A stretch of 5,976 nucleotides of DNA from an uncultured Bacilli bacterium. Lineage in GTDB: Bacteria > Bacillota_I > Bacilli_A > RF39 > UBA660. This document shows positions 5,549 through 5,976 of the stretch, in pieces. Numbering within the stretch: the first letter of the stretch is position 1; every line of letters starts with the position of its first letter. The notes beneath the pieces were generated by a model. It worked only from the letters and a program-made list of their open reading frames with translations. It was not told where the DNA came from and did not search any database. Location of the stretch: positions 1 through 5,976 of the forward strand of contig CAKOKV010000062.1 of NCBI GenBank assembly GCA_934095805.1. The letters are read 5' to 3'. Both the position numbers and the translations under genes were made by a program.

Positions 5549-5596
5549 ATTAAATTCAATATTATAAATTTTCGATATCTTGCGTTTATATATCAT
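5519..5596 (-). CDS. 25-codon ORF, possible remnant or leader peptide
   Basis: The minus-strand frame reads MIYKRKISKIYNIEFNEESV and five more residues to TAG, with AAGG about seven bases before the ATG. The composition (charged, with a plausible strand) looks protein-like but is too short to assign. Its two Glu codons form one arm of the following terminator-like hairpin, so a leader-peptide/attenuator arrangement is conceivable. A gene fragment or chance is equally likely. Confidence 0.2.
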   Translation of the reverse strand: MIYKRKISKIYNIEFNEESVVFRIN

Positions 5597-5718
5597 AAAT
5601 ATACCTTCATTTCTAGAGCATACCTTTTACATTGGCAATTTATAATATCACTTATTTAAGATTGTATATTCCCTATATTGAGAATAAGTAGTATTAGTTG
5701 AAGCTAATATTTAAATAA
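5597..5718. other. AT-rich spacer between minus-strand remnants
   Basis: No ORF with coding character is visible on either strand. There is a loose inverted pair CTTATT/AATAAG (from about 5651 to 5698) with a weak internal TATTC/GAATA pair, too degenerate to assign. It is probably decayed sequence between the remnant ending at 5719 and the 25-codon ORF. Confidence 0.4.
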
Positions 5719-5976
5719 CTATTTAATCTTTTTTATATAATCTTCTAAATCTTTAATTTCAGTAGAGTTTGATAGAATACCGATATAGAAAGTTTTAGAA
5801 TAATTAAAAGCTAGGAAAGTAATTTATTTAATAATAACCCTATGTGGCTCAATATAAGATAAATTAGAGTGTTCTATAATTCTCATATTACCATTTATTA
5901 TTTTCGGTTTAGTATTACAAAAAATCACATATAAACTCCATTTTCTTTTTAAATTCAGTTTCAAACCCTATTAGTT
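5719..5976 (-). pseudogene. Frame-broken coding remnant entering from the right edge
   Basis: From the right edge one minus-strand frame reads LIGFETEFKKKMEFICDFL and stops at 5917-5915. A second frame then carries KPKIINGNMRIIEHSNLSYI and on to VIIK, stops at TAA (5826-5824), and continues in the same frame as LAFNYSKTFYIGILSNSTEI...DLEDYIKKIK to a TAG at 5721-5719. Both parts have coding-like composition and lie end to end on one strand. The join sits at a run of six T, where losing one T would restore the frame. I infer a gene broken by a homopolymer frameshift and a nonsense change. The family is not recognised. A short intact alternative is the 20-codon MRII...IIK starting at 5886. Confidence 0.4.

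Overview
The window is strongly AT-rich (roughly three quarters A+T by eye). It uses AGA for most arginines, has AGGTGA/AAGGAG-type ribosome binding sites and an extended -10 promoter, and ends its main gene with a classical intrinsic terminator. This points to a low-GC Firmicute or Bacilli/Mollicutes-like relative, possibly an uncultured gut lineage; that assignment is inference. TGA acts as a stop here: the main reading frame has no internal TGA, its tryptophans are TGG, and its terminal TGA sits inside the terminator hairpin.

One gene dominates (720-5378, + strand): a 1552-residue, apparently cytoplasmic multidomain protein. Residues 1 to about 1070 are a large, mostly helical-looking region with at least three copies of a ~40-residue unit (426-465, 573-612, 730-769) and one diverged copy (about 145-180). 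Residues about 1081-1247 form a compact, glycine-rich, separate-looking domain that I do not recognise securely; a distant ADP-ribosyltransferase-like fold is possible. Residues about 1261-1552 form a class I nucleotidyltransferase module with the GS...DxD signature, a third acidic strand, and a C-terminal helical domain resembling that of archaeal CCA-adding and OAS-type enzymes. The gene has its own promoter and terminator and appears monocistronic.

The flanks run on the opposite strand. On the left, a gene begins on the minus strand at base 20 and leaves the window, with a strong ribosome binding site and palindromic sites upstream. A 69-codon minus-strand ORF (222-431) may be a small gene or a remnant. 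The stretch 432-719 holds no convincing gene but several palindromes, including a near-perfect 20-bp one at 547-566, ahead of the big gene's promoter. On the right (5379-5976), the minus strand carries apparent gene debris: a 16-codon stub resembling the start of a serine recombinase, a 25-codon ORF followed by a terminator-like hairpin, and a frame-broken coding remnant entering from the right edge.

The layout suggests an accessory region: one intact giant gene encoding a fused nucleotidyltransferase, flanked by decayed genes, at least one of them probably mobile-element derived. No partner gene such as an effector, antitoxin or immunity protein is visible.
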